A stretch of 64,000 nucleotides of DNA from Methylobacterium sp. AMS5 (GCF_001542815.1 NZ_CP006993.1:53698-117697); one strand, 5' to 3'. Shown: positions 14,636 through 22,692, counted from the first letter of the stretch. Notes: generated by a model not told the origin, from the sequence alone. Made by a program: numbers and translations.

Positions 14636-15081
14636 TGATGCGCGTCCTTCTCGTCGATGAAGCGGCAGATCTCTTTGCGAGCGGCCTCGCACATGGTCTC
14701 TTCGAGATCCGAGCGGTCGAACCAGTCTTCGATCTCCTCCTTGGAGGGCTGATTGTCCCAGCCGTCCGTCATGGTCGCGATCTCTTCCACGTCGTAGATC
14801 GCGACCGCAGCCCCGCGCCGGCGCATCTCCTCCAGGCATCGCGTGAGCTGGATGTCGGTGAGCTTGCTGGCATCGAAGGGCTCGGCGAGGATCTCCCAGC
14901 GGTCCACGCCGATCACAAGGATCAGCGAGCGGCCGGTGTCCCACTTCACGCCGATCTGCCGGACGGTCTCATTGACGAAGGAGACGATGCCCTCGGTGCC
15001 GGCCGGGATCGGGCACGGGTCGTTCGGCATCTCGATCAGGCGAATGCGGTCGCCGATCTTGGGGAGCGATTGCTCAGTCAT
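14632..15081 (-). CDS. DUF4314-domain protein
   Basis: The N-terminal ~70 residues match the DUF4314 pattern: GDRIRLIEMPNDPCPIPAGT, then a conserved EGIVSFV, a WDTGRSL turn and GVDRWEIL. This small beta-barrel domain is common in phages and plasmids; its function is unknown. The C-terminal half is acidic and helical. It is the first gene of a six-gene coupled operon, and its ATG lies inside an operator palindrome. Confidence 0.75.
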   Translation of the reverse strand: MTEQSLPKIGDRIRLIEMPNDPCPIPAGTEGIVSFVNETVRQIGVKWDTGRSLILVIGVDRWEILAEPFDASKLTDIQLTRCLEEMRRRGAAVAIYDVEEIATMTDGWDNQPSKEEIEDWFDRSDLEETMCEAARKEICRFIDEKDAHQ

Positions 15082-15089
15082 TCGTGACT
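15076..15089 (-). promoter_or_regulatory. Operator palindrome over a start codon
   Basis: Exact AGTCA-N4-TGACT overlapping the ATG of the DUF4314 gene. A CCGAC-N10-TATTGT promoter-like pair lies near 15123-15143. Confidence 0.75.
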
Positions 15090-15166
15090 TACCCTCTTGC
15101 GTGTCGATTTCTGATGCTCTGACAATACGTTAGAGCAGTCGGCAACGCTTGCGGTGTGTGCTGGTA

Positions 15167-15180
15167 AGTCAGCTCTGACT
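15167..15180. promoter_or_regulatory. Operator palindrome, distal copy
   Basis: Exact AGTCA-N4-TGACT about 90 bp upstream of the DUF4314 start and 44 bp from the next copy. Confidence 0.75.
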
Positions 15181-15210
15181 GATTCGAGGCGCATGCGCAA
15201 GTGGCAAGAA

Positions 15211-15224
15211 AGTCACTGGTGACT
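15211..15224. promoter_or_regulatory. Operator palindrome, distal copy
   Basis: Exact AGTCA-N4-TGACT. With 15076 and 15167 it forms a three-site cluster, which could support cooperative binding or looping. Confidence 0.75.
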
Positions 15225-15592
15225 GACTGCCCCTTGAAATCGCCCATGGATGCGCGATTATTTGGGAGTGGACCGGACGGTGAACCGCCCGGCCCTTCTA
15301 GCGAGTGGCTACCCGAGCTTGCAGCGGAGGATCAGGGACCAGCTGGTCCTCCGCACTCGTTTCCACTTCACCAGAATGCTGATGCGTGGCTTGAACCACA
15401 TCATCGGCTACTCCTTTTCGTGACCGAGCGATGCCGTCGCCCGCAGGCACCCAGCGGCTCACTGGGCACGGGGCGTCTGGTCGCCCTGGCGTTCTCGCTC
15501 GATCACAAGCTCACTCTCGCACGCGTGCGCGAGGCTCTCAACTGGAGCCATGCGGCGGCACGCTGCCATGGGTGACGCCTGAAACGAGAAAA
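15225..15592. other. Stretch without a convincing gene
   Basis: Plus-strand frames are open here, including a 48-codon frame from GTG near 15280, but none has a good ribosome-binding site or recognisable product. It may hold a short plus-strand gene served by the 15211 operator. Confidence 0.4.
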
Positions 15593-15608
15593 GGGGCCCG
15601 AAGGCCCC
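15593..15608 (-). terminator. Intrinsic terminator with TTCG tetraloop
   Basis: On the minus strand GGGGCC-TTCG-GGCCCC is followed by TTTTCT, 5 bp after the gene ending at 15613. Confidence 0.85.
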
Positions 15609-15612
15609 TTCC

Positions 15613-15792
15613 CTACTCCTCGAACACCATCACGCGCCCTTCAGACCCAGCCAGCCGGAGAGCCAGGCGCTCGGCCTTCTTCCGTGTTCGCTTGTGGGCG
15701 ACGACAGCGGGCACCATGAACGCTCGCCCGTTCGAGTGCTCCACCGTCACCGTCCAGCCCCGCTGGGTCTTCAGGATGCCGTAGAAGGTCAT
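15613..15792 (-). CDS. Small basic protein, 59 aa
   Basis: ATG at 15790-15792 overlaps the upstream stop (ATGA), and the stop is followed at once by a strong terminator, so it closes the 17056-15613 operon. It starts MTFYGILKTQRGWTVTVEHS, has a basic KRTRKKAERLALRL helix and ends VMVFEE. No family recognised. Confidence 0.65.
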   Translation of the reverse strand: MTFYGILKTQRGWTVTVEHSNGRAFMVPAVVAHKRTRKKAERLALRLAGSEGRVMVFEE

Positions 15793-16022
15793 GACTCGAT
15801 CCGCTCGATGGTCTTGGCGACGTTCTCGGGGTCGGCGGCGATGAGCGCGGCCTTAATCGCGCGCATCATGATGGCCTGGTCGTCGGGGCTGTATTCCTCC
15901 AGGGGACGAACGGGGCATTCGCCCCGCTCGCTCCCGTAGCGACGCATCCAGAGGCGCCGCAGGGTCAGCATCCAGGCTCTCGTGGCAAAGAGAACCTGAT
16001 CCGACGTGGGCTCGACGGCCAT
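15789..16022 (-). CDS. Hypothetical protein, 77 aa
   Basis: TGATG-coupled to the upstream coiled-coil gene and ATGA-coupled to the next. Helical, with a basic first half (LRRLWMRRYGSERG) and a C-terminal helix AIKAALIAADPENVAKTIER. No family recognised. Confidence 0.6.
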   Translation of the reverse strand: MAVEPTSDQVLFATRAWMLTLRRLWMRRYGSERGECPVRPLEEYSPDDQAIMMRAIKAALIAADPENVAKTIERIES

Positions 16023-17056
16023 CAGGCCGCGAGCTGATCCGCGCGGCCGACCACACCGTTCTCGGACGGCGGGTTGATGCGCACGTCGTAGCGGACGCCG
16101 GCCTCGACCAGCGTGCCGGTCTCCGCAGGGGTCAGATCGAAGAACACGTTCTTCTCCACGATCCGGGTGTGGAGCTTCACGAGCAGCGCATCGACCGCGG
16201 CCAGCCTGTCGGCGTAGCGATCGGCGTCGGCGCTGTCGTCGTTCGCGACGGTCTTGAGAGCGGCGAGCTCCTGCTCGACCATCGCCTTCTCCTCGCGCAG
16301 CTCGCCGATGACCTCGGCCTGCTGCTTGACCGTCTCGTCGAGCTCCTCGATCGTCGCCGTCTGGCTCTCGATCGCCAGGTTGCGGGACTGAAGCACGTCC
16401 ATCAGGTGCCCGTGCTTCATCTGGCGATCTTCGATCTCGCCTTCGAGCAGAGCGGCGTGCTCCTGGAGCCCCTCGACTTCGCCGGTGAGCTTCTCGATCA
16501 CGCGGGCGATGATGCCCTTCTCGTTCTCCTCGCCGCCGTAGGTGCCGACGAAGCCCGACGCGATGATCGCCTCGAAGATGGTCTCGATGACCTCGGCCGG
16601 GTCGTAGCCGTTCTCCGGCAGCTGCGGGTAGATCTTGCGGAGCGCGAGGTCGATCTCGGCGAAGGTCTCCTCGTCGAGCGCGAGCTCCGTGTTCTTCTCG
16701 CGGATCACCTGGCCGAGGTGGTTGATGGTCTCGGCCCCCTTGGCGAGCGTGCCGGCCGCGGCGTTCATGAGGAGCGCGCTGGTCTGCTCCTGCTCCAGCT
16801 TCTTCAGGAGCTCGTTGCGGTAGTGGTCGATGACGTCGTTCAGCTCGCGGATCGTGACGTCGCGGTCGGCGATCATCTGGAACTGGTCGGACTTGAGCAG
16901 GCTGCCCAGGTGCGAGGCGACGTTGACGGTGCGCTCGTTGGTCTCGGTCTCGGCAGCGCGGGCGCGACGGAAGGCGCGGATCGAGAAGCCACTCAGAAGG
17001 CCGGACAGGCCGAGCGAGGCAGCGGCGACGAGATTGGTGGTGCTGAGGATGTCCAT
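16022..17056 (-). CDS. Membrane-anchored coiled-coil protein, 344 aa
   Basis: One N-terminal hydrophobic segment (about residues 8-28, LVAAASLGLSGLLSGFSIRA) followed by RRAR, then long heptad-rich helices (e.g. ATIEELDETVKQQAEVIGEL). This predicts a protein anchored at the inner membrane with a rod-like cytoplasmic body, as in RmuC-like or tethering proteins, but no nuclease motif is visible. The conserved-looking C-terminal ~50 residues are not recognised. Controlled by the promoter/operator at 17081-17123. Confidence 0.7.
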   Translation of the reverse strand: MDILSTTNLVAAASLGLSGLLSGFSIRAFRRARAAETETNERTVNVASHLGSLLKSDQFQMIADRDVTIRELNDVIDHYRNELLKKLEQEQTSALLMNAAAGTLAKGAETINHLGQVIREKNTELALDEETFAEIDLALRKIYPQLPENGYDPAEVIETIFEAIIASGFVGTYGGEENEKGIIARVIEKLTGEVEGLQEHAALLEGEIEDRQMKHGHLMDVLQSRNLAIESQTATIEELDETVKQQAEVIGELREEKAMVEQELAALKTVANDDSADADRYADRLAAVDALLVKLHTRIVEKNVFFDLTPAETGTLVEAGVRYDVRINPPSENGVVGRADQLAA

Positions 17057-17080
17057 GTCGATCTTTCTCTGTGTGCGCTC

Positions 17081-17123
17081 ACTCAGCGCTGACTGACTAT
17101 AGCGCTCGCGTGTCGGCGTTTCA
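17081..17123 (-). promoter_or_regulatory. Promoter with operator
   Basis: TGAAAC (17118-17123), 16 bp, then TATAGT (17096-17101), then ACTCA-N4-TGACT (17081-17094) just downstream of the -10. Overlaps the end of the HerA-like gene. Confidence 0.8.
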
Positions 17124-18023
17124 GAAGAGAAAACGCACGAGCGCGAGGCAGATGACGACGGCGATGAGCGGGACGGCCGCAACACCCACCTTCGGCGCAC
17201 CGGGGACCGCGATCGGTGCGGCCCCGGATTGGAGATCGTCCTCCCAGCTCTCGCCGAGCTGAAGGTGCTGCGTGTCGGTCGCGGCAACCTGGATGAGGAC
17301 GGGAAGCTTGGAGATCGCGACCCCGAAGCCCCAGAACTGGCCGGGGTTGAGGGTGCGCAGGCCGAGTGCCTCGTCGCTTTTCAGCGGGAAGCCCAGGTTG
17401 TTCGCCGCGGCGTTGCGGTCGAGCACCTGCCCCACCCGGCCGATCAGCCAGGTGTTGCACTCGGACACGGCGCTCTTGGAGATCTTGGCGAGGCGCTGGG
17501 TCGCGAGGATACCCGTGAAGCCCCGCTTGCGCCCCTGGCTCATCAGGGTGTGGATCGAGGCGCGCGAGGCCGCCCCGCCGTCCTGGGGCGCGTAGCGGTG
17601 CGCCTCGTCGAGCACGATGAACACGGGCTGCCACAGCGCGCGCGGCGCGGCCATCAGGGCGTCGATCAGGCCGGCGATGATGCGGCGCTGGATCTCCAGA
17701 TGCTGCGCGTCCTCGAACTGCAGGACGACGGACATCTGCCCCTTGAGGATGTCGTGGGCGAGGTTGGCGACGTTCTTGGGCGTCACCTTCATCTTCGAGC
17801 GCGGCCCGCCCACGATCACGTAGGGGTGAGCCTGGCGCAGGGTGTGGAACTCACCCTCGGGGTCGATGACGATGTGGAGCGCGGCGCCCCAGGTCTGCTC
17901 CAGGACCTTCCGGACGGTGTAGGTCTTGCCGCTGCCGGTGTTGCCGACGATCGCCAGGTGGGTGCCGATCAGCTTGCCCGCGTCGATGGCTATGTCGTTG
18001 CCGTCGTGCGTTGTCCCGATCAT
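17121..18023 (-). CDS. HerA/DUF87-like P-loop ATPase with C-terminal membrane segment
   Basis: 300 residues. GNTGSGKT (about 27-34) is the Walker A motif and VFIVLDEAHRY (about 142-152) the Walker B; LMSQGRKRGFTGILATQR matches the sensor and arginine-finger region of HerA/FtsK-like translocases. The last ~20 residues are hydrophobic (VAAVPLIAVVICLALVRF), so it may be tethered to the membrane, which is atypical. Probable role: hexameric DNA pump or processing ATPase. The partner NurA nuclease is not seen. Confidence 0.8.
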   Translation of the reverse strand: MIGTTHDGNDIAIDAGKLIGTHLAIVGNTGSGKTYTVRKVLEQTWGAALHIVIDPEGEFHTLRQAHPYVIVGGPRSKMKVTPKNVANLAHDILKGQMSVVLQFEDAQHLEIQRRIIAGLIDALMAAPRALWQPVFIVLDEAHRYAPQDGGAASRASIHTLMSQGRKRGFTGILATQRLAKISKSAVSECNTWLIGRVGQVLDRNAAANNLGFPLKSDEALGLRTLNPGQFWGFGVAISKLPVLIQVAATDTQHLQLGESWEDDLQSGAAPIAVPGAPKVGVAAVPLIAVVICLALVRFLF

Positions 18024-18061
18024 CGCTAAGTCGCTCTCGCGCTGTTTCGCTGTTGAGCTAC

Positions 18062-18082
18062 ACAATGCGCGAGAGCAGTCGG
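18062..18082 (-). promoter_or_regulatory. CCGAC-N10-CATTGT promoter-like pair
   Basis: Same CCGAC to -10 spacing as the other promoters, upstream of the start at 18023. No operator palindrome here. Confidence 0.4.
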
Positions 18083-18106
18083 CTGCGCTACTGGCGCAGC
18101 GTGGCG

Positions 18107-18679
18107 TCAGCTTTCACCAAGCTCGGCCTTGAGACGGGCCAATTGCGCCCGCTTGTCGGCCTCGGCTGCCGCGCGAGCCGCTTCCTTGCGCTGCGCGATG
18201 GCCGCACCGAGCCGTTCGCGCGTCTCGACCAATGCCGTCTCCAGCGCCGGGATCACGGTCTCGAAGCCGTGACTTTCGGACGGCAGTTCGGGCACAGCCT
18301 CATACTCACGCCGCAGCTCGATCCGGTAAGTCCCGATCTCGATGTAGGTGAGACCATTCGCCGGCGAACGGGCGATCTTGCCCGCGAAGTCCGTATAGCA
18401 ACGATGCCTGTCAAGGTTGTCATACTTGAACCGTTCGAGATAGTGCGGTTCCGGCAAGTGCAGACGATCCCAGGCGTCCTTACTGCCCTTGGCCCAACCC
18501 AACACATGCTCGACCGCGAGAGCGCGGAGCTTCTCGGCCAGCTCCGGCAGCGTGACCGCAACCAGCTCGCCCGTGTCATGCTTCTTCGTGTAGGCGTAGT
18601 CCCCGTATTCGTCCGAGACGATCTTGTAGGGGAGAACATGGACGGGATGCAGCTCCTCGCCCTCGTGATCGGTCTGCAT
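18107..18679 (-). CDS. Hypothetical protein, 190 aa, helical C-terminus
   Basis: ATG at 18677-18679 with an AGGAGGATCAAACC ribosome-binding region. Mixed alpha/beta N-terminal part with many Tyr and His residues, then a long Ala/Arg/Glu helix (RKEAARAAAEADKRAQLARL) at the end. No family recognised. Confidence 0.65.
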   Translation of the reverse strand: MQTDHEGEELHPVHVLPYKIVSDEYGDYAYTKKHDTGELVAVTLPELAEKLRALAVEHVLGWAKGSKDAWDRLHLPEPHYLERFKYDNLDRHRCYTDFAGKIARSPANGLTYIEIGTYRIELRREYEAVPELPSESHGFETVIPALETALVETRERLGAAIAQRKEAARAAAEADKRAQLARLKAELGES

Positions 18680-18699
18680 GGTTTGATCCTCCTTCCTGG

Positions 18700-19032
18700 T
18701 CAGTCGACCGTGTAGCCCTCGACGCTCACGCCCTCGGCATCCGTGGCGTCACCCGTCGGCATCCAGCCCTTCTGCACCGCCCCTGCTGCGGCGCCTGCGG
18801 CTGCTCCGACGAGGGCGCCGGTGACGGGGCTCGAAGAGGTCGAGCGGCTCGTCGTGGTCGCTGGCCGTGCCGGAACCGCGGGCCGCGCGATCGACGGCGC
18901 CCGCACCGAAATCGTCGGCGCCCGCACCGAGACCGTCGCCGGGAACGCCTCCCGCGAGGTCAGCATCAGCGTGGCGCCCGCGCACTGGATCACCAGGGCC
19001 GCGGTCAGCAGAGTAGACCATCCGTTCCTCAT
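18700..19032 (-). CDS. Exported or membrane protein with glycine-zipper segment
   Basis: 110 residues. An N-terminal hydrophobic signal or anchor (LLTAALVIQCAGATLM) is followed by a Pro/Ser/Ala-rich linker, then ALVGAAAGAAAGAVQKGW, a glycine-zipper-like membrane segment. The C-terminus is acidic. Likely in the envelope. The start lies 1 nt after the stop of a 23-residue gene. Confidence 0.6.
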   Translation of the reverse strand: MRNGWSTLLTAALVIQCAGATLMLTSREAFPATVSVRAPTISVRAPSIARPAVPARPATTTSRSTSSSPVTGALVGAAAGAAAGAVQKGWMPTGDATDAEGVSVEGYTVD

Positions 19033-19033
19033 C

Positions 19034-19105
19034 TTACTCTCCCTCGAAGGGACGGCTCTCGCCGTCCTCGATGATGGTTCCGTCGTCGGTGACGATGCGG
19101 CTCAT
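19034..19105 (-). CDS. Very small protein, 23 aa
   Basis: ATG at 19103-19105 overlaps the stop of the MazG-like gene (ATGA), and its TAA is one base from the next ATG. The peptide begins MSRIVTDDGTII and ends in GE; it is acidic. Tight coupling on both sides is the only evidence of translation. Confidence 0.45.
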   Translation of the reverse strand: MSRIVTDDGTIIEDGESRPFEGE

Positions 19106-19557
19106 GCGGCGAAGTCCCGCCAGTTGCCGGCGTAGTCGGTCGGCAGCGGCGCCGGGCCGTCCACGAGATCGGTCGAGCACAGGCCCTCGTCGATCTTGTG
19201 CTGATGGCGCTCCCGGAAATGCTCGATGGGCTTGGAGAGCACGCGCGCGACCTCGGTGGCCTCGCACTCGTCGGCCGACAGCTCGGCCGCGCCGCAATAG
19301 GCGAGGATCGCGATGCCGATTCCACCGACCTCCTGGGCCGGGTCGCCGGGCGGCCGGGCGTAGACCTTGGCAGCCAGGCGCTCGATGCGCCCGAGCGGGT
19401 AGCCCTCGGCCTGGGCCAGCTCGATCGCCTCCTCCAGGACCCGCTCGACGCGGACCTTGCGGGTGACGGGGCCGAAGGCGGCCTTGCACCAGGAGAACGT
19501 GATGGCCTGGCGCCGATCGCGCCCGAGGCCGGTGAAGAAGTTGATGACCTTGCTCAT
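19102..19557 (-). CDS. MazG-like nucleotide pyrophosphohydrolase-superfamily protein
   Basis: 151 residues. The helix RVLEEAIELAQAEG carries the EExxE-type metal-binding motif of all-alpha NTP pyrophosphatases; ARPPGDPAQEVGGIGIAILA supplies the second acidic helix, although the usual E..D is partly changed (EVGG). Phages often carry such proteins to trim nucleotide pools. The family is clear by motif order; the substrate is not known. First gene after the operator at 19577. Confidence 0.75.
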   Translation of the reverse strand: MSKVINFFTGLGRDRRQAITFSWCKAAFGPVTRKVRVERVLEEAIELAQAEGYPLGRIERLAAKVYARPPGDPAQEVGGIGIAILAYCGAAELSADECEATEVARVLSKPIEHFRERHQHKIDEGLCSTDLVDGPAPLPTDYAGNWRDFAA

Positions 19558-19576
19558 GTCCCTCTCGTGTGTGGTC

Positions 19577-19621
19577 AGTCAGTCGTGACTGATGCGCGTG
19601 CATATAGCGATCCGGACGCGG
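19577..19621 (-). promoter_or_regulatory. Promoter with operator
   Basis: CCGCG, 10 bp, then TATATG (19601-19606) on the minus strand, then exact AGTCA-N4-TGACT (19577-19590). Confidence 0.75.
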
Positions 19622-19645
19622 CGCTTGCGTCGGGATCGCGTGGGC

Positions 19646-19924
19646 TCAGTTCGTGCGGCCGAGATCGACCGGATTCTCGCCGACGACGCGGGGATCGCGG
19701 CTCATGGTGATGAGGGTCTCCATGATCGTCGGATTCTTGAGCGCGACGGCCAGCGCCATCAGGAGCGTGCCCTGCTTCTGCTGCGCCTCGGTCAGACCGT
19801 CAGCGCCGAGCTTCGCGGTCGAGAACACCTTAAAGGTGCCGTCCTCCTTGAGGATCACGCCCGCGTCACCCTCCTCGATCGGGGCGGAAACGAAATCGTC
19901 AGCGGTCAAGAGGGCCTTGGTCAC
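19646..19924 (-). CDS. Hypothetical protein, 92 aa (GTG start)
   Basis: GTG at 19922-19924 is chosen because AAGGAG lies 7 nt upstream; a longer frame would run through the upstream gap. The protein begins MTKALLTADDFVSAPIEEGD, has a beta-rich middle and a helical C-terminal half. No family recognised. Confidence 0.6.
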   Translation of the reverse strand: MTKALLTADDFVSAPIEEGDAGVILKEDGTFKVFSTAKLGADGLTEAQQKQGTLLMALAVALKNPTIMETLITMSRDPRVVGENPVDLGRTN

Positions 19925-20017
19925 AAAGTTGCTCCTTCTGTGGAAAAGTCGGTTTTCATGCACATCAATCCACAGCCTCGGGCTCGCGGATAGGCTTGCA
20001 TTCCTGTCTCGGGTGCG

Positions 20018-20032
20018 GAACAAACAGGGAAC
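20018..20032 (-). promoter_or_regulatory. Possible LexA box (GTTC-N7-GTTC)
   Basis: Exact alphaproteobacterial LexA consensus about 95 bp upstream of the GTG at 19924. Such a match is expected about twice by chance in a window this size, so support is weak. Confidence 0.3.
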
Positions 20033-20055
20033 GGAACGGAGTCGATTCGCCGCAA

Positions 20056-20202
20056 TTAACCCACCAGAAAGTCAGAAGCCCCGGAGCGGGGCGTCCGGGG
20101 CTTCCTGCGGTAGATCTTCTTGCTCGAAACCACCTTTGGGCGGAAAGGGCCCTTGGTCAGAGCTTGAGCATACGGGTTTCGTTTCTTGAGCTTGTCACTC
20201 AT
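20056..20202 (-). CDS. Small basic phage-type protein, 48 aa
   Basis: ATG at 20200-20202 after AGATAGGAAC. The sequence (MSDKLKKRNPYAQALTKGPF, then KVVSSKKIYRRKP) fits a small basic family found in many phages: an RNP-x-A-x-AL start, a KVV segment and a K-x-Y-x-RK end. Function unknown. Unusually, a terminator hairpin lies inside its 3' end. Confidence 0.65.
   Translation of the reverse strand: MSDKLKKRNPYAQALTKGPFRPKVVSSKKIYRRKPRTPRSGASDFLVG
20075..20104 (-). terminator. Hairpin within the 3' end of the 48-aa gene
   Basis: Perfect 11-bp stem (GAAGCCCCGGA/TCCGGGGCTTC), 8-nt loop, 17 bp before the stop codon. Confidence 0.6.
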
Positions 20203-20436
20203 GTTCCTATCTCGTCATCTGCACTCAATCTGTGTAGCACGCTGAACGCGGCGCTACACAAAAATGACACGGCAAGAGCTTGGCCGTGAGGGTGCGACAC
20301 TCTGTCAGGGCGCCGTCGCAGTGAATGCCCGATTACAGGGCTGCCGCTGTCCAAAATTCGGACACGGTTCATGTGGAAACGAACACAGAACCGTGACCCG
20401 GAGCACACACCTGGGCACGTATGGGGATTGGTCTCG
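20203..20436. other. Divergent intergenic region
   Basis: Lies between a minus-strand and a plus-strand gene. Holds a TGTCC-N7-GGACA palindrome at 20348-20364 that could be an operator for the plus gene. No gene seen. Confidence 0.45.
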
Positions 20437-21102
20437 ATGGCTGAAGTGGGTCACATTGAGTTCGAGGCCGCTGTCGATCGGATGAAGCTCAGGTTGAACC
20501 TGGCTGCCGCCGACGTCGTGCGGGAGATGGGTGGACAGTTCAATCCGGACGCCATGGTGCGGCAGGCTTCCCAAAGCCTCGACGAGGCCGCGCGCGAGCT
20601 TCTCATGTTCGGCGGCGACCTCTGGCCCTACGGCGAGGAGTCCCCTCCCCCGCTCTCCTATGCGGACAACATCATCCCTTTCGCCAAACGCTCCGCGCGA
20701 TCCGCCCTAACTAGGACCCGCGCGGCTGCCGGCGCCGTGGCCCGCAGCGTCGTGGTGATCGCCGGCATCCTCGTGCTGGCCGCGGCGACGACGGACAAGG
20801 TGAATCTGCCCGGCATGCCGGCAGTGGCCGCCTACATCTACTCCAAGAACCCCGATCCGCAGCTCGTCCGCTACGTCGAGCACAAGGGCAAGTTCATGCG
20901 GGTCGAGGCGCGCCGCGTGCCCGGCGAGCCCTTCGACGTTCTCCACATCACCGACATTCGCCCGAGCGAGGAAGCGGTCGCCCTCGACCTCGTGGCCGAC
21001 CCGTTCGAGACCGACACCACGGTCGCGGGCGGCGACGTTCCGGGTTTCGACGGCAAAGGGCGTCGGCTCGCGCCCGACGCCCTAACCGCGAACCAGAGCT
21101 AG
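20437..21102 (+). CDS. Single-pass membrane protein on the opposite strand, 221 aa
   Basis: The only confident plus-strand gene between 3 and 64 kb. ATG 20437 follows GGGGATT; an upstream ATG at 20371 would add 22 residues. A helical N-terminal domain is followed by a membrane segment (SVVVIAGILVLAAATT, about residues 105-120) and a soluble beta-rich domain likely outside. Its TAG shares CTAG with the convergent gene's stop at 21099. Because it opposes the early-looking operons it may be expressed in a different state, such as lysogenic or plasmid maintenance. Confidence 0.7.
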   Translation: MAEVGHIEFEAAVDRMKLRLNLAAADVVREMGGQFNPDAMVRQASQSLDEAARELLMFGGDLWPYGEESPPPLSYADNIIPFAKRSARSALTRTRAAAGAVARSVVVIAGILVLAAATTDKVNLPGMPAVAAYIYSKNPDPQLVRYVEHKGKFMRVEARRVPGEPFDVLHITDIRPSEEAVALDLVADPFETDTTVAGGDVPGFDGKGRRLAPDALTANQS

Positions 21103-21446
21103 AACATGCCCCACATATCCGCCCAGTCCGGGTCCTTGGCCTGCTTGTAGGCCGCGGCTCCACTGGGCGCAGGTGTCTCGGGCGCCGCAGGTTTCTGCGC
21201 TTCGCCCTTTCGCCCGTTCGCTGCTTCGACCAGACGCTCCACGTAGCCGGCGAGCGCCTTGCGGGCCCGACGATACTGAGGCGGGGTCATGCGGTCGTCG
21301 TAGAGCGGGAGCTTGGCGTTGATGTCGGCAAGGAAGCCGGCGTCCGGACCGTCGCCGAACCCCTCCCCTGCCAGGCGTTTGATCGCCCGCTTCACCGCCT
21401 CGTCGTTGCGCTCCAGGAGCGCGAGGATCGTCTCCGACGTGTGCAT
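21099..21446 (-). CDS. Hypothetical protein with C-terminal WGMF tail, 115 aa
   Basis: ATG at 21444-21446. Helical protein with an Ala/Pro-rich linker before the C-terminal peptide DPDWADMWGMF. The same acidic-WGMF ending closes the proteins at 40620-41195 and 41195-41692, which are otherwise unrelated. Such tails often dock to a shared partner (clamp, SSB or polymerase). Function unknown. Confidence 0.65.
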   Translation of the reverse strand: MHTSETILALLERNDEAVKRAIKRLAGEGFGDGPDAGFLADINAKLPLYDDRMTPPQYRRARKALAGYVERLVEAANGRKGEAQKPAAPETPAPSGAAAYKQAKDPDWADMWGMF

Positions 21447-21727
21447 CAGCGGCCCTCCCACATCGCCTTGAGTTTCGCCACGCCGGCCTTGGCTTCGTCG
21501 TGGTCGTATTTCGGGTGGCGCTTCCAGAACTCCAGCTTCTTCTCGCACATGGTCAGCTCGACCCGTGCGCGCCGCTGCTCCTCACGGTCCTTGGTCGACT
21601 TCGCGATGAAGTCGAGCATGAGGTAGTTCTCGTAGTGGCGCAGATAGGCTTTGGTGCCGTTCATGCGCCACACGTCAATCTTGACGCCTTCGCCGCTCTT
21701 GTTGTCGGCGTAGAAGATCGCAGCCAT
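21446..21727 (-). CDS. Hypothetical protein, 93 aa
   Basis: TGATG-coupled to the next gene. Starts MAAIFYADNKSGEGVKIDVW, then long charged helices (RREEQ-like, KKLEFWKRHPKYDHDEAKAG). Preceded by a CCGACACGCCGAG element. No family recognised. Confidence 0.6.
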   Translation of the reverse strand: MAAIFYADNKSGEGVKIDVWRMNGTKAYLRHYENYLMLDFIAKSTKDREEQRRARVELTMCEKKLEFWKRHPKYDHDEAKAGVAKLKAMWEGR

Positions 21728-21796
21728 TGCTGTTCTCTCGTCTTGTTTCGACTGAGAGAAGATCGCACGCAGAACTCGGCGTGTCGGTTGGCGCGT

Positions 21797-22012
21797 CTAG
21801 GAGGATGTGAAGCCCGCGTGTCGGAAGGCCGGGTGTTCCATGCCGGTCGTAGCTGTGGCGTGGTGAACCTGCTCGACGCTCTCGATCTTCGGGCAGCCAT
21901 GCATGGTCGAGGCGGCCCGCTGGACGTTCGTGCCGGCGACCTCGGCCGACGGCGCCTCGACCACGACGACGTGCGTGTGGCCAAGGCGCGAAAGGGTGAC
22001 GCGGTAGCGCAT
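21797..22012 (-). CDS. Hypothetical protein, 71 aa
   Basis: ATG at 22010-22012 behind AGGAGGGAATC. Small alpha/beta protein (MRYRVTLSRLGHTHVVVVEA start) with a His-rich C-terminal half. Follows the 22022-22270 gene after 9 bp. No family recognised. Confidence 0.6.
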   Translation of the reverse strand: MRYRVTLSRLGHTHVVVVEAPSAEVAGTNVQRAASTMHGCPKIESVEQVHHATATTGMEHPAFRHAGFTSS

Positions 22013-22021
22013 GATTCCCTC

Positions 22022-22270
22022 CTACTCGTCGTAGAGCTCGACCGCGAACACCGCGTCCAGGTCGATGAAGGTGCGCTGCGGCTCGGTCGTGGCCCGGCCG
22101 CTGGTGTCGGACGGCTCCTCGATCACGAGCACCGGACCGGCCTGGGTCGCGATCAGCCGATGGGCGCCGGCGTGCTTACCGGCCAGCGTCGTGACCTCGA
22201 TGTGGTAGCCCTCGCCCTCCTGGCGCTTCTCGATCTCGGCGATGATCGCCTTGAATTTGACCGCGTGCAT
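22022..22270 (-). CDS. Hypothetical protein, 82 aa
   Basis: ATG at 22268-22270. Begins with a charged helix (FKAIIAEIEKRQEGEGYHIE), then beta-rich segments. A terminator for upstream transcription lies 45 bp before its start. No family recognised. Confidence 0.6.
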   Translation of the reverse strand: MHAVKFKAIIAEIEKRQEGEGYHIEVTTLAGKHAGAHRLIATQAGPVLVIEEPSDTSGRATTEPQRTFIDLDAVFAVELYDE

Positions 22271-22315
22271 GTCGCCCTCTCGCTCGGTAGCGATTTCGCT
22301 ACCCTCACAAAAGGA

Positions 22316-22347
22316 CGGGCGCCCAAGCCGTTAAGCCTGGGCGCCCG
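22316..22347 (-). terminator. Strong hairpin terminator
   Basis: Perfect 10-bp CGGGCGCCCA/TGGGCGCCCG stem with a 12-nt loop, followed on the minus strand by TCCTTTTG. Confidence 0.75.
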
Positions 22348-22692
22348 CGAAAGGTATGAGAGACAGGTGGTGTCCCGATTTCGACTCAGCGCCCTCGGGA
22401 CCACGGACGGAGCGTCTGGTGCTGCCCTTCCCTCCCCTTGACGTGGGCGATCTCCGGCTGGGTTAAGGTCGTCAGCATCGACCCGCTGTTCAGCGATTCT
22501 TGGCGCAATCTCTGCCGGCCCCTCACGGGGATTCACGTTGGCGATCGCGTTGCCTGGCCCTGTGCTCGGGCCCTGTGCCTCCGTTCGAGGCGGGCTGTCG
22601 ATTTCGTGCGGCAGGCTCACCGAGGCTGCAATGTCCTCGTCTCTCGCCTTGTGGGGCCGCTATCGTAACTGGGTGATGCCGTCAGGCGCTGG

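Noticed and set aside
15201..15575. Plus-strand frame after the 15211 operator
   Set aside because: Pro/Gly-rich random-looking product and weak start; noted as an uncertain stretch instead.
20018..20032. Strong claim of SOS control
   Set aside because: Single GTTC-N7-GTTC match, expected by chance about twice in the window; kept only as a low-confidence site.
22153..22620. Minus-strand frame of 155 codons across the 22316 terminator
   Set aside because: It runs through a strong terminator and into the 22022-22270 gene in another frame, with no proper start.
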